From Gliomastix tumulicola (lineage: Eukaryota; Ascomycota; Sordariomycetes; Hypocreales; Bionectriaceae), in the NCBI GenBank assembly GCA_001599755.1, contig BCHX01000003.1, forward strand, positions 2,453,289 through 2,517,288: DNA of 64,000 nt, in the 5' to 3' direction. Shown here piece after piece: positions 33,085 through 44,983 of this stretch. Each line of letters starts with the position of its first letter. Within the stretch, counting starts at the first letter, position 1. Under the pieces are notes generated by a model that did not search any database, was not told the DNA's origin, and saw only the letters and a list, made by a program, of their open reading frames with translations. Made by a program: the position numbers and the translations under genes.

Positions 33085-34303
33085 CCTCACTGGGCTATGT
33101 TACGTCTTTTGGCGTGCCTAAAGCCTGTTCCAGGTTCTCCTTACGTGGAGATTCTGTGAGTTAGGGGAAAGAAAAACGTGAGACACGGGCCCTATGTTTT
33201 TGGTGTGCAAACAGCTCCTGTATTTATTGTCTTCTACGTGTCTCGCCACTGCACCAGGGACCATCTCCGTCGAAGGTCGCGAAGAAACACCACAGCAGCG
33301 ACTAGTCTTCTTCTAGCAAGATTCTGGATTTTCTTTTGAGGCGGATCAAGTGTCAGGATGATGAGAAGCAGGAATGTCCTTCCCCTAGCCAAACTACATC
33401 TCTACTCAATGACACGAGCAAAATCCTAGAAGGCGCCAAGCGGCTCAGGCTGACATGTCATGGGTCTTATTCGAATTCTGCAATATGTGGCCCATAAGCC
33501 GGCCTGGCGGTTCAAATGGGTGCTTTAGAGTCTGGCGCTGAGAGCACGAAGTATTATACTAAGAGGATATGACGATCCATTGCTCTATACGTGGGAGGTT
33601 TGCGAGACTTTCCCTCGAGCAATATGTGCGTACGGATATGGCTCCGTCTTCTTCCCTTAAAGAAAGCGTCAAAGATCTAACATCGGCGTCTAAGTCCATG
33701 CCTCCTGTAATCAAGATGGTTCATGCCTTTCAACAAATGGGGAGATTAATCAGCCAACAAAATTTTCATGAAGTTCTATAACTGGCGGACGAGGGAGTTG
33801 CGCCAACCTCATCCTACTGAAGCAGACTGGCCCCAGTACAAGCCCATGATACGGCAGCTCTGTCTTAACTTCTCAAAAGCAATTATTGCTTGATGTGTGC
33901 CATCTCGGCCTGACAGCAACGTTAAGTCTCACCACTCTGCTCAAAGAGTCAGCACCTAGACTAACCATCTCCCAAAACTAGTAAAAAGGACACATTGGTC
34001 TACATCAGCCATGAGTCAAGGCGTTGATACCCAGGCGATCAACCGCAGCAAGCGTCTCAAGTCATCCACGGTCGAGAAAGAGACTAGTCGCTATCGGAGC
34101 AAATCCCTCTCTGGATAATTCGCACCGAATCCTGAGTCCATAGCCTTCATTGGCAACTAACTCATCGTCCACACTCCGCCATCGCTGTCATTAAAACTCC
34201 AATGGCCAGACACTCTGCTATGTTTTCAGTTCAAGCCCATCCATCTTCCGTATGAGTTCCCGAGACTCCTGCGGAGTAGATCGAAACGGTCATATCGATG
34301 ACC

Positions 34304-34337
34304 TACGACACGTACAAATATACGACACGTACAAATA
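34304..34337. repeat. 17-bp direct tandem repeat
   Basis: TACGACACGTACAAATA occurs twice in exact tandem. There is no gene nearby. Confidence 0.85.
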
Positions 34338-35260
34338 TACTAAAGCATTCCATAACAAGCCATGCCGATGCCGGAGTTAATCACTTCCTCCAAGAACCAT
34401 AGGTTACCTCTCTTCTTATGCAAAATATGCGCTGAGCTCCTGAGCTCGAGCCTTTCGGGCTTCAGCTCTCTCGGCCCGCGGCTAGAACTAAGAGGTCGCT
34501 GCTCGAACCATCTCCCAAAGAGCACTTCAAGCGCGCTAATTTATCCCAGCTGGGTCGAGCAAGAAAAGCCTCCTTGAATACTGGACAATGATGCTCTACG
34601 ATATCTATAATAAAGCATACGATTTATCTAAGCTTCACAGTTGAAATATTATGATAGGCTTCCTTCGCCAATTTGACCGTATGAAGCTCAACGGTAAGAG
34701 ACCGAATTTCCAAGGTCTCGCGTGAGGAGTGTGTCGGCTGGATCGCGGAAGAGAAGCAGAGAAGCCGTTGTCTCCATTGTCGTTACTTCAGGATCCTGGT
34801 ATATTCAGTGTGAGCATATTCGGCGTCTCCAATAGAGCCGGCGGGGCGTGGCTGGTTTCGATGCAGATGTGCATGGCCTCTAGTTGTGGGATATGCACGG
34901 CGTCGGATTGAGAGCAGGCGGCAGACAGCCCACCACCATGATGGCCAGTGTGACACTGCGAATAACCGGCTGTGACCTCATCATTTCTAGAAAGGAATCA
35001 CTTGGGGGGCACAGGGAAGATATATCGACACTAGTAGGTGGATCAAGTTTTGCTTCATAGTTGAGCACTAGTAGTACCCAGAATCTATTGCCATTTCTCT
35101 GTATCTTATAGTGTATTCAAATGCGCTGGTAGCCCGCTAAGCTCTCGAAACCCATATCTCGATGAAACTCCAAATCTAGTAATAGTGAACCAAACTCCGA
35201 CAGTAAACCGACTCCAAAGAAACCCAGTTGTGCCAAAGTGCCGTCCCTGATGATCACCAC

Positions 35261-35680
35261 CTAAACATAGTAGCACAGGAAGCTGTAGCTGTCGGCATTG
35301 ATCGCCTCGATTCCACCAAATTCGAAACCCAGAATGAGGTTGTTGAACTCGGCGATGACGTGCTTCTCGCGGTTGTACAGGTTGCAGTGGATAGCCGACA
35401 GAGGCGTCAGGATATCGAGGCGAGTGGCGACGACGTGGCCGCCCGTGTTGAGGCAGGTGTCGCAGGCGCCGACGAGATCATTGGACTGGTCGAAGGTGAT
35501 GGCGCCCCCGTTGACCGTCACGCTGGTGTCAACCCATTTGGGCGTAGCCGGGTTCTCGAGGTTGCTGACACGGAAGACGACTTCGGTGATCTCGGGGCCG
35601 GAGGTTTGGCGCGCTGAGAGAGCTGCAGGGGCCGCGAGGACGCTGGCGAAGAAGGCAGAGGCAATGGCGAAGGACTTCAT
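35261..35680 (-). CDS. small secreted cysteine-containing protein
   Basis: Protein of 139 residues with a good signal peptide (MKSFAIASAFFASVLAAPAA) followed by an SARQ cleavage-type site. The mature part holds four cysteines: GACDTCLN, IHCNLY and FLCYYV. It has a beta-rich look (EVVFRVSN, TSVTVNGGAITF, HVIAEFNNLILGFEFGG). Size and secretion make it an effector-like or surface protein, with no named family recognised. The start is the ATG at 35680 that begins the signal peptide; the frame stays open upstream through low-complexity leader sequence. A TATATATAAG-type element lies about 195 bp upstream and a (GAT)n run sits in the leader. Confidence 0.78.
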   Translation of the reverse strand: MKSFAIASAFFASVLAAPAALSARQTSGPEITEVVFRVSNLENPATPKWVDTSVTVNGGAITFDQSNDLVGACDTCLNTGGHVVATRLDILTPLSAIHCNLYNREKHVIAEFNNLILGFEFGGIEAINADSYSFLCYYV

Positions 35681-35814
35681 GGTGGATGGAGTTGGTTTTG
35701 GTGGTGAGTGTTTTTGTTGTTTGAAGTTGGGAAAGGTAAGAGAGCTTGGATTGTTGGATGTGGTGTTGGATGTGGTGTTTGCTGTGGTGTTTGATGTAGT
35801 GTTTGATGTGGTGC

Positions 35815-35841
35815 TGGATGATGATGATGATGATGATGATA
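35815..35841. repeat. (GAT)n microsatellite in the leader of the secreted-protein gene
   Basis: About nine GAT/ATG triplets. They follow imperfect GTGTTTGATGTGGT repeats at 35758..35814. Confidence 0.85.
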
Positions 35842-35875
35842 GGAATGATGATAATGTTGGCCGACGATCAGCATC

Positions 35876-35885
35876 TATATATAAG
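35876..35885 (-). promoter_or_regulatory. TATA-like box of the secreted-protein gene
   Basis: CTTATATATA read on the minus strand, about 195 bp upstream of the ATG at 35680 with the repeat-rich leader between them. Confidence 0.4.
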
Positions 35886-36368
35886 AAAAAGGAGGAAATT
35901 AATCTCATAACACAGCCGTGATCGTGGATGGGCTACAGCCTGGTGTTTCTTTTTCGGTCCTCTGTCCTTTGGAAGTACTTCGTAGCTAAGCCTTGACTGG
36001 GGATATCATCCAGCCTGGCATCTCACCTCATGCACTTTCCCTCCAGCTACCAGACAGACTGAAGAACCCAAGTCACAGGGCTGTACGAGAGCCCTGGCAG
36101 GCCCACTAGGGCGGGGCGCTCCAGGGCTCGAAGTTCTAAATGAACCCCAATTCAGTATTTCCAAGCCCGCTAACCAGGGATGAAGAGCTCCACGGGTGCT
36201 AAATTGAGCTCTTCTGCTGACATGACGAGAAGACGAGTAGAGGCACGCTGGGGCTTAGGGCTGGGCATGCATACCGAGCCTCTGAAGGTGAGCAGCGCCA
36301 AGGTCAGAGCCTGCTGGCGGATGGTACGTCAAATAGGGAAAGCGGCGGCCAACAGCAAGGCCACCGAA

Positions 36369-36399
36369 GTTCATTGTTTATTTTCATCACTTCCCCTGC
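36369..36399. repeat. dispersed repeat segment, copy 1
   Basis: GTTCATTGTTTATTTTCATC and its flanks match 44574 onward almost base for base. Similarity extends left through AGCGGC and AAG-CCACCG and right through CCCTGCCA. Confidence 0.65.
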
Positions 36400-37373
36400 C
36401 AACGATCATGTAAGCAGTTGGCTCACTAAGTCAAGGAATTACACTAGACTCTCGAGACAGGCTTCTCGCAAGACAACGTCCGGGATTGAATGATCTGGTG
36501 TTATTTGCATCGACATTGTATGGAATGATGGAAGAGGGTCTGGGCAAATAAACAGCACCGGAGTCCAAACCACAGTCGAAACATCTTACTTGTCAATCTG
36601 TCTCTATATAGAACTATCTAATTTCACTAGAGAAGCGCATTTTTGGATGAAAAGTGATATGCAGGTCGAAAATTTAATCACCAATACAGGTATCTATGCT
36701 AGAAAAACAAGTATTTTATGTGAGCATCAGGGAGGTGTCCGGCTTCGAAGTTATTCCGGAGGCAAACTTTCTAGCTGCATTTGGCTGCACCGAGGGCCCA
36801 CTTCAGCTGCTGACAGGCCATCATGAAAAGGCCCCAGATTCGAATGAACCACTCTGCGGATTTGATCAGGATCTCCTCGTTAAGCAGGAACAGTCACTGG
36901 AATCATCCAAATGTTGAGTATACCGGGTACACCAGGCGTGACGTCAGCGCAGGTAGATGCCGCGTCGCCTCGCGAACGGCCTCTCAAACCTGACATCGTG
37001 CGCTGACTAGCCCTTGGAAGTTGCGTCGCCGATTCGCTGCTCAAGATGGAAACCCCCAATCCTGGAATGGATTGACCGAAGATTGCGCACCCAAATCTGC
37101 ATGAAAGCACCAATCACGATGGCAGGCAGCCCACCCTCCCGCATCCTCCTGCCTTGCATTGAAGTTTGCCTTGCCAACGCAACAATGAGGCGGCAGACAC
37201 AAGATGGGGGTACTTCTGAACATCGACTCCCGTCCGCATCCTCTATTCTCACCGCCTCCCTCAGCCATTGACACGAGTACGGCCAGATTTATCACAACAT
37301 TGATCGAATCGACTGCACCAAGAAGAGCGCGCTGTCTTTTGTCTCAACACTTTATCGTCTTGCCGCCTACCAG

Positions 37374-40300
37374 ATGGCACCACCAAGTCGAGGAGACTAC
37401 ACCATTGGCTGGATCTGCGCCCTGGTCCCGGAATACATAGCCGCTCAGGAGTTTCTCGATGTTGAACACCCTAGACCAGACACCGATGACAATAGTCCGG
37501 GAGACGACAATCACTACGCGCACGGATCAATCGGGGGGCACAATGTAGTCATAGCTGTCCTTCCAAAAGGCGACTATGGCATCTCCTCCACGTCCAACGT
37601 CGTCACGAACCTGGCTCGGAGCTACCCAAGCGCGAGGATCGGGCTCATGGTCGGCATCGGAGGCGGCGCCCCTACCACCGATAGAGATATTCGTCTAGGC
37701 GACGTGGTAGTCAGCGAGCCTGGGAATTCAAAGTCTGGCGCGTTCCAGTACGACTTTGGCAAGCACATACAAGGCGAGGATTACAAGATCACCAAGGTGC
37801 TGAACAAGCCGCCGACGATTCTCCGCACAGCGCTGTCGGGTCTCCAAGCCAGGTACCAGCGCAAGGGCCATGACTTGGACAAGCTGGTCAACGCTGCTCT
37901 GGAAAAGAATCGGCGGCTTAGAAAGTCCCATGGAAGACCTGATGCGTCCACGGACGTCCTCTTCAAGTCCGATGCACTTCATTCCGAGCATTGTCAGAGC
38001 CAGTCTTGCGCTCAGACAGCAGTAGAAAAGGAGGATCACACTATCAGACGGGAGCTACGGGATGAGGACGAAGAGGACATTGCGATTCACTATGGGCTAG
38101 TCGCAACGGCGAACTCGGTCATGAAGGATGCTAACCTCCGGGACAAATTCGCACAGGAGGAGGGCGTGCTCTGCTTCGAGATGGAAGCCGGTGGTCTCCT
38201 GGATTCTCTCCCGTGCATTGTCATCCGTGGCATCTGCGACTACGCTGACTCCCACAAGACCAAACGGTGGCAGGGCTATGCGTCAATGGCAGCAGCAGCC
38301 TTTGCGAGGGAGCTGCTGCTCGAAGTCAGCCCACAGAAAGTTCAATCCGAGAAGCAGCTCTCTGAGGTGCTAAATGAAAGTTCGTACCTACTCATCTTCT
38401 CCGTCTCTCGTCCCGCTCCTTCTAATTTCGTGAGTCTGTTACTTACATCTGGGTATCTAGTTAGTGAAAGGTCGCTGGAAACGCACGCTCGGGTGAACCA
38501 TGTCGCTTCTTACCTGGACGTGCAAGCCGACGACTTGTGTCTCCAGTGGCTGTCAACCCAGAGTCCGGGCGCACAGCATAGCGATATCATTAGCAATAGG
38601 AGTCGTGATACGGGGCGGTGGTTCCTTGAATCACGCGAGTACAACAAATGGTTATTCGGAAAGCAAGAAACATTATTCTGTCCTGGGATTCCAGGTGCAG
38701 GCAAGACAATGATCATGGCTATTGCCATTGATGACCTCATATCACGATATCATCAAGACTATAGCGTTGGTATCTGCTTTGTCTACTACAGTTTTCGGCG
38801 TCAAGAAGGTCACGACCTGGAGGCGCTACTGGCAACGCTCTTACGACAATTGTCGGGTCGCTGCTCATCAGTACCGGATGTGGTCAAGCGTCTGTACGAC
38901 AAACATCGTCAGCCAGGAACTCGACCGACATACGATGAGCTTCACCTTGCTCTGAACGCGGTTCTTGAGTCCTTCGAGCGAGTGTATCTCATGGTGGACG
39001 CTCTCGACGAGTATCTGCCTGATGGCGATCCTAGGTCGCTCCCGACAACGCTCATGCAGTTACAGATCTCCAATGCCCAACTGAACCTGATGGCCACATC
39101 AAGACATGTGCCGGAGATCATGTCTGTATTCGAGAGCAGCCCTTCTCTGGAGATTTCGGCAGCATCAGAGGATTTGGAAGAGTATCTAAACTCCAACATG
39201 ACAAAGTTCCCTGTCGCGATCCAAATGGACAAAGAACTGCATCGTGAGATCCGAGATGTACTGATCAGTACCTGCCACGGCATGTAAGTAACAGCTCATC
39301 CGTCTAGCTCTCATGCACTAAGAAGAAGAAAAAAAGCTAACTTGCCAAGGTTTCTACTCATGAAGCTGTACATGGATTCACTATGTGATAAAACCTCAAA
39401 GAGAGAGCTGAAAGATGCTCTAAGGGGACTGGCTCCATTGCATGACGAAGTCCAGGAACAGTCTCATGAGATGAAGCGGTCGACGGTTTTGAATGCGGCC
39501 TACTCAGATGTCCTCGCTAGAATCCAGGCACAACCACCAGGGCATCGCGCCCTCGCCTTGAAAGTTTTGATCTGGGTCACGTTCGCCAGGAAACAGCTAC
39601 CTGTACAGGAATTTCGAGGTGCCGTTTGCACGATCCCCGGAGACCGCGCCTTTGATATGGATAATCTTCGAGACGCAGATACACTGATCTCTCGATGCTG
39701 CGGCCTCGTGATCCTGGATCAAGAGAGTGGCGTTGTTCGATTAATCCACTACACAACCCAGGACTACCTTGAAAAACATCAGAACGATTGGGCGCCGACA
39801 GCACATCAAGTCATAGCATCAGACTGCCTCACTCATCTGATGTATGATATACCTGGGCTTCATGAAGAACAGCTTAGTGAGAACCAAGACTCCGACTCCG
39901 ACTCCTCCGACTCCGACTACTACGACGACAACGACGACGACAGCAGTATTTTGTCAGAGCAGCGGGACTTGATGATGGATTTGCATGAATACTCCGCCGA
40001 GCATTGGGGCCATCATGTTGCCCTAAGCGGAGGCCACAACGAACGACTGAGCGAGTTCTTACAGGCAACTGATAAAGTCCATCATGCGGGGATAGGGCTT
40101 TGGCACACACTTGGACACGTGTTCAACTCCTTGAGTCGGCGCTGGCCTGGCTCTGTCCAGTTGTCGGGAGACGATGACTCAGCAGGCTCCGTCTGGCGAG
40201 ACTCTTTCACTCCTTTGCATCTGGTAGCCTATTTTGGCCTAGATGACTGGCTACATGACGCCCTTCAACTTGTGCAGAGTCAACCGGGCAACTCTGGCAT

Positions 40301-42179
40301 CTCCACGATGCTGAGACGTTACCAAAGATTCGGCAGGGTGCTTTACTTCACGCCGCTGGACTTTGCGATACTCGGGAGGCACGCCTCGACGGTCAAGAGG
40401 CTTGCTGGAATGGGCGCCAAGCTAGACGTTGGAGCTGCTCACTTCCACTCGGCGCCGCTGCTGCGTGCTTCCCAGCTCGGCTACCCAGACATGATCGACG
40501 TATTGATTCGATGCGGTGCGCAGGTGAATCAGCGCGACCCGATGGGACAGACCGCCCTCATGATTGCTACCATCGTCGAGTCGGTAGATGCAGTGAGCGT
40601 GCTCCTAAATCAGGGTGCTGATATTTTCTTGGCTGATAACCACGGATGGTCAGCACCAAACATTGCCGTAGACCAAGGCTCCATCGATATTGTTGCCAAG
40701 TTCTTGGACGCAGGCATCGGCATTAACGCAAATGACGAGACGGGCTGGATGCTTCTCTTACGAGCTATCACGAATGGCCGTGATCGCGTCATGATGGCAA
40801 AGTTCCTCATCGCCAGCGGAGTTGATGTCCACCGAGTTGACGATTGTGGACGGTCTGCACTTGCAAGAGCCGTGCGACGGCAATGCCTCGAAACAGTCGA
40901 ACTGCTCATAGAGGCAGGAGTTGACGTCAACCAGAAAGACCATCGAGGCAGGACCCCTCTCATGAAGGCCGTTGGTCCCATTCAAGTTGACACTAGACAA
41001 AGCGCACAGGCAACTGCGCAGGATGCAACACAGATAGCCAGCCTACTCCTCCTGCGAGGCGCTCGAATTGAAGCAGTAGATGGCCGAGGGCAGTCAGCGC
41101 TGATGAGAGCTGCGGCCAAGGGGTCTCCCGAGAACGTCAAGCTGCTGATCGAGAAGGGTGCTGATGTAAACAGGAAGGACTCCCACGGCGAGACGGCCCT
41201 GATGCTGGCGGCGGGACGTCAAAGGTACTCGCAACTATCCTTGATAAGATTACTCCTCGACCACGGGGCCGATGCCCAGCACGTCAATGATCAAGGGCAG
41301 TCAGTTCTGATGGCAGCTGCATCACATGGACAGCCTGAGGTCGCATCGATACTGATAGAGTCAGGCGCGGATGTCAACGGCAAGGATGCAAACGGAGACA
41401 CGCCACTAATGAGAGCGGCATCCCAAGTCCGTGAAAATCAAAGCGCGATGATACAAACACTCCTCGACAAAGGCGCTCGGGTTGGCGACGTGAACCATCA
41501 GGGCGTGTCTGCAGTCATGATGGCAGCGACGGCTGGCACAACAGCGAGCGTTGAGCTCCTCATAGACGCAGGCGGAGATGTCAACGAGAAAGACAGCGAA
41601 GGGGAAACGCAGCTCATGAAAGTTTTGGGTTATAAAGACTTGCAGCTGGCTGATGAAGACGGTATCATGAGAAGCTTTCTCATCAAACTTCTCCTGAAGA
41701 AAGGTGCCTCGGTACATGATGTCGATAACAAGGCGCAGTCACCGCTAATGATCGCCGTGAGATCTGGATCATATCGGAGTGCTCAGCTTTTGATAGACGC
41801 AGGGGCTGATCTCGACCAGAAGGACCTGAACGGAGAAACCCCGCTGATGATGGCAGCCCCCCGTTCTGCCCCTATCGTGCAGCTGCTTCTGGAGCGAGGA
41901 GCTTCCACTCGGGAGGTAGACCGTGACGGTCAGTCAGCCCTTTTGAAAGCCCTGATTCACCACAACAAGGAGAGCTCTGAGCTCATTTGGGCGGCACTGG
42001 ACGGGCCGGATGGGAAAGGTGAACATGGGGAGGCGCTCCTCGTTCAGATGTGCCAGGGGCTTGTCTGGGATCCTCGCCATATCCTGGAGTTTCTTCTCGA
42101 GCACAACGCTGTCCCAGCGAATGCGGAGCAGTACGGTGAGACCTGTGTTCTCGGTCAGGAGTGTCCACTTCACGGTTAG
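37374..42179 (+). CDS. fungal NLR: PNP_UDP / NACHT-type NTPase / ankyrin repeats
   Basis: STAND protein of about 1552 residues in three exons (37374..38379, 38461..39283, 39350..42179). The N-terminal domain (about 8-335) is a nucleoside-phosphorylase fold: DYTIGWICALVPEY, IGLMVGIGGGAP, RLGDVVVS, VLCFEMEAGG and VIRGICDYADSHK. The switch domain has a P-loop GIPGAGKT (about 411) and Walker B YLMVDALDEY (about 510). A winged-helix-like segment and an acidic Ser/Asp run (DSDSSDSDYY) follow. The C-terminal ankyrin repeats (about 896-1500) are arranged in pairs. Intron 1 (81 bp, a multiple of three) and intron 2 (GTAAGT donor) were placed by frame. Known fungal NLRs of this kind are linked to non-self recognition; the PNP part is the likely effector. 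Confidence 0.9.
40917..41860 (+). repeat. tandem ankyrin-pair coding repeats
   Basis: Five copies of a two-ankyrin unit begin at about 40917, 41157, 41364, 41571 and 41802, giving spacings of 240, 207, 207 and 231 bp. Each starts with G-A/V-D-V-N-x-K-D and G-E-T-P-L-M, and is followed by a second ankyrin with G-Q-S-x-L-M. Confidence 0.8.
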
Positions 42180-42409
42180 GTGGCTGGTTTGGTAGTAAGA
42201 GGGCCTAAACAGTTCCAATAGAAGTCTGGCCGCCTATGCATCGAATTATAGAGGTTCCCCTCACTGGAACTAGTAGGGGTCGTTCCACTGGATTCGGCTC
42301 ACGCGCGATCCCCACCTCAACTGAGAGCCCCTGAAAAGAGGGCCGCCGACCTGGGCAAAAACCAGCACAACGACTCACCCTCCCACCTGCAGTGCTAAAC
42401 GCTCAGAAA

Positions 42410-43907
42410 ATGCCAAATAGGCACCTCGCTTCATCCATAAGATGCTCTAGACACCATCCCTTCCTTCGCCCTCGCTGCACACACTCATTTCACTCCTCAG
42501 CTCTGCGCGCACATCTCAATCAAACCACCACGAGCGAGCAGTTGCCGCCGCCGCCGCAACCGTCAGAAGCCGTCTACCTGCCAGACCCGGACCTGGAGAA
42601 CCTCGAGAACTATCGGCCAACGGGGTTTCATCCCACGAGTCTCGGCGACGTCTTCAAGGATGGGCGATACAAGGTTGTGCACAAACTCGGCTTTGGAGGC
42701 TACTCGACCATCTGGCTCGCCCGCGATCGTCATCGCCGCCGCTACGTCGCCCTGAAGCTGCAGACGGCGCGAGCATCGCTGCGAAGCAAAGAATCAGCTA
42801 TCCTGCTGCAGTCTCTCCGTAGTCCCAGCAGCCACCCCGGCGCTCGGTTCGTCCCGTCTCTGTTGGATGAGTTCACGGTTACCGGTCCCAATGGGACGCA
42901 TTTGTGCCTCGTCAGCGAACCGAACGGTCCCAACGTCGCGATGTCCAAGGAGGAAGCTCCAGACTGGATGTTCCCGGTAAAGAGTGCCAGATCGATAGCT
43001 GCGCAGCTCATCATGGGACTCTCGTCTCTGCATTCGAAAGGCATCTGCCACGGTGGTATGCTTGCGCGCCGCAACCGGATGGATGGCTGTTCTGCTAACA
43101 TGCACTGCACTAGATTTGCATATGCGCAACATTCTCCTCAGGCTGCAGCTTCCAGGGTTCGACGAGCTCACCCTAGAAGACCTTTATAAGCAGGTTGATT
43201 CACCATCGACTACGCCTGTGAGCCGCAAGGATGGGACTTCTGTCACGCCTTACGCTCCGGCACAGGCGGTGTACCCCATGTCTGTCAACATGCCAGCCAA
43301 CGACGTGATCAATCCGGAGATCGTCATTTCAGACTACGGGACCTCCTTCATCGTGTCTCAAGAGAAGACGCCCAAGCTACACACGTTTCCACACTACCGA
43401 CCTCCAGAGGACTTTTTCGGTGGCCCAATCACTCTCGCCGCCGATGTGTGGACGCTCGGGGTGAATCTTTACGAGATCATGGGCGAGCGCCCTCTCTTTG
43501 AAGTCTTCGGGTGGGACAGCGACGACATCATCGGGGAGATGGTCAGCACCCTCGGCCGGCTGCCTGAGCGATGGTGGAACAAATGGCCGAAACGACTAGA
43601 GTTCTTCGAGGCGGATGGGTCCTGGGCCGCAAACTACCAGAGACTTGCTGACCCCGTCGGCCGTCCGCTGCGACAGCGGCTTTGGGAGATGGGCCGCGGG
43701 GAGACGCCGGAGACGTGCACTTGGGACGTTGCTGGAGGCGAGATGCAGGCGCTGGAGGACATGTTCCGAGGCATGCTGACGTATGAGCCATCGGAAAGGT
43801 GGACGGCGGAGCAGCTGATGCGCTCGGAGTACATGGCCAGGTGGGCGATGCCTGCGTGGGAAGAGCAAGTACAGGCGAAAGAAGCCTCGGGCATGGGCGC
43901 CCAGTAG
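42410..43907 (+). CDS. divergent SRPK-like serine/threonine protein kinase
   Basis: Protein of 479 residues in two exons (42410..43055, 43114..43907). The start at the in-frame ATG 42410 gives an Arg/His/Ser-rich, presequence-like N-terminus (RCSRHHPFLRPRCTHSFHSS). The kinase fold has a glycine loop (LGFGGYSTIWLA), the lysine in YVALKLQT, a catalytic loop GDLHMRN restored by splicing (HG-D in place of HRD), a metal loop DYGTSF in place of DFG, and RPPEDFFGG plus DVWTLGVNLYEIMGERPLF downstream. The overall pattern is that of fungal SRPK/CMGC-like kinases. The intron has donor GTATGC and acceptor CTAG. It lies immediately after the NLR, in the same orientation, 230 bp away. Confidence 0.85.
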
Positions 43908-44983
43908 CTACTTTTGTTGTCATGACGCTGCACTGTCTCGCACTTCCTACCTCCCTTCCACGGCGTACATTGACGAGGTGTCTGCGAGACTGCTCCTCAA
44001 GCTATGGAGGCAAGCATTCACACTCAAGATGTGAACGATGGAAATCCTCTCGGGAATGCCATGGCTGGACGCATCTCGCAGTACCCATCCATACCTTGGT
44101 CTCTCGCACGTGGAAGATCTTGCTCAAGCATGGAGCCTAACATACACACACTAGCTGGTGATAGCTGCGGTGCTATCTGGCTCACTACACAACAGTGGCA
44201 GGTATCGGAAATTTGGCGGAACGTCTCATCTACTATGGCATGGAGGCATCTAGATTGGGGACGAGTCAACTTGTGCGGACTTCCGACTTTGCCATTTTCA
44301 TGGCACAGCAACGAGACTTGGGAGACAGTTGGCGGAACGGGTGCTAAGCTGGGCTCGCAACCCATGGCGTTATTGCAGCGTTCAAATACGGCGTCCGGCT
44401 TTGGAGTCTCTGCCGGTATCTGTTTCAGTGTTTATTTGAGATATCACAACCCCCAATGTTAGCATCTACGACTACAGCCCCAGACGCGAAAAATCAGAGG
44501 CGATTCAGCGTCCACAAGACACTCAGGCCAGGACCACAACTTAAAGCAGCAGACAGCGGCAAGACCACCGTAAGTTCATTGTTTATTTTCATCACTGTCC
44601 CTGCCAGCTCGGGCATAGCACCCCTCGGCGTTCGAGCCGCTCATCCCTTGACTGTCTAAGCCCTCGTCTCTCGCTCTTGCGTAGGCGCGTGCCCCTTCTC
44701 CCCTGCACATCTGCCAGTCTGCGCCTTACCAAGGCCAATGAAGCTGATCTCATCTCCGCCTTCTCTCCCTCGTTTGGCGGGTGCGAGCGACCGGGCGGGT
44801 CATAGAGTCAAGTTTCTCCTTTTTTTCTCTGAGTGTTGTCTAGATGGCTTCACCTCACTGCTAGTGCAACTCAGAGATGGGTTTGGTCTCACCTCCATCG
44901 TCTCGGTCACCAACAGGGGCCGCTCAGCAACTGCAGCCAAGTCTTCCTGCGCGCGCGTCTTGTCGACCCCGGGGGTTTCAATG
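43908..44983. other. convergent intergenic region with dispersed repeat
   Basis: About 1.1 kb between the kinase gene and the minus-strand acidic protein gene. It contains repeat segments related to 36.37 kb and 46.4 kb. Frames here are short and unrecognised; the block 44690-44815 may be a gene remnant. Confidence 0.5.
44480..44607. repeat. dispersed repeat segment, copy 2 (composite)
   Basis: The left part (about 44480..44541) resembles 46390..46452, sharing GCGTCCACAA and ACACTCAGG. The right part (about 44553..44607) resembles 36346..36400. Confidence 0.6.

Larger units (their letters stand above)
32631..35260. other. gene-poor region with minisatellite and short repeats
   Basis: About 2.6 kb with lower GC than the flanks. 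It contains a 28-bp minisatellite (33001..33084) and a 17-bp direct repeat (34304..34337). A short open stretch at 33569..33781 shows no family pattern. No gene could be supported. Confidence 0.5.
35681..37373. other. intergenic region between secreted protein gene and NLR
   Basis: About 1.7 kb. It holds the promoter of the small secreted protein gene and, at about 36345..36400, a segment that matches one at 44553..44605. No coding gene recognised. Confidence 0.5.

Noticed and set aside
31819..37373. Intact transposon in the gene-poor stretch
   Set aside because: No transposase, reverse transcriptase or integrase motif, and no long terminal or inverted repeats were found by eye.
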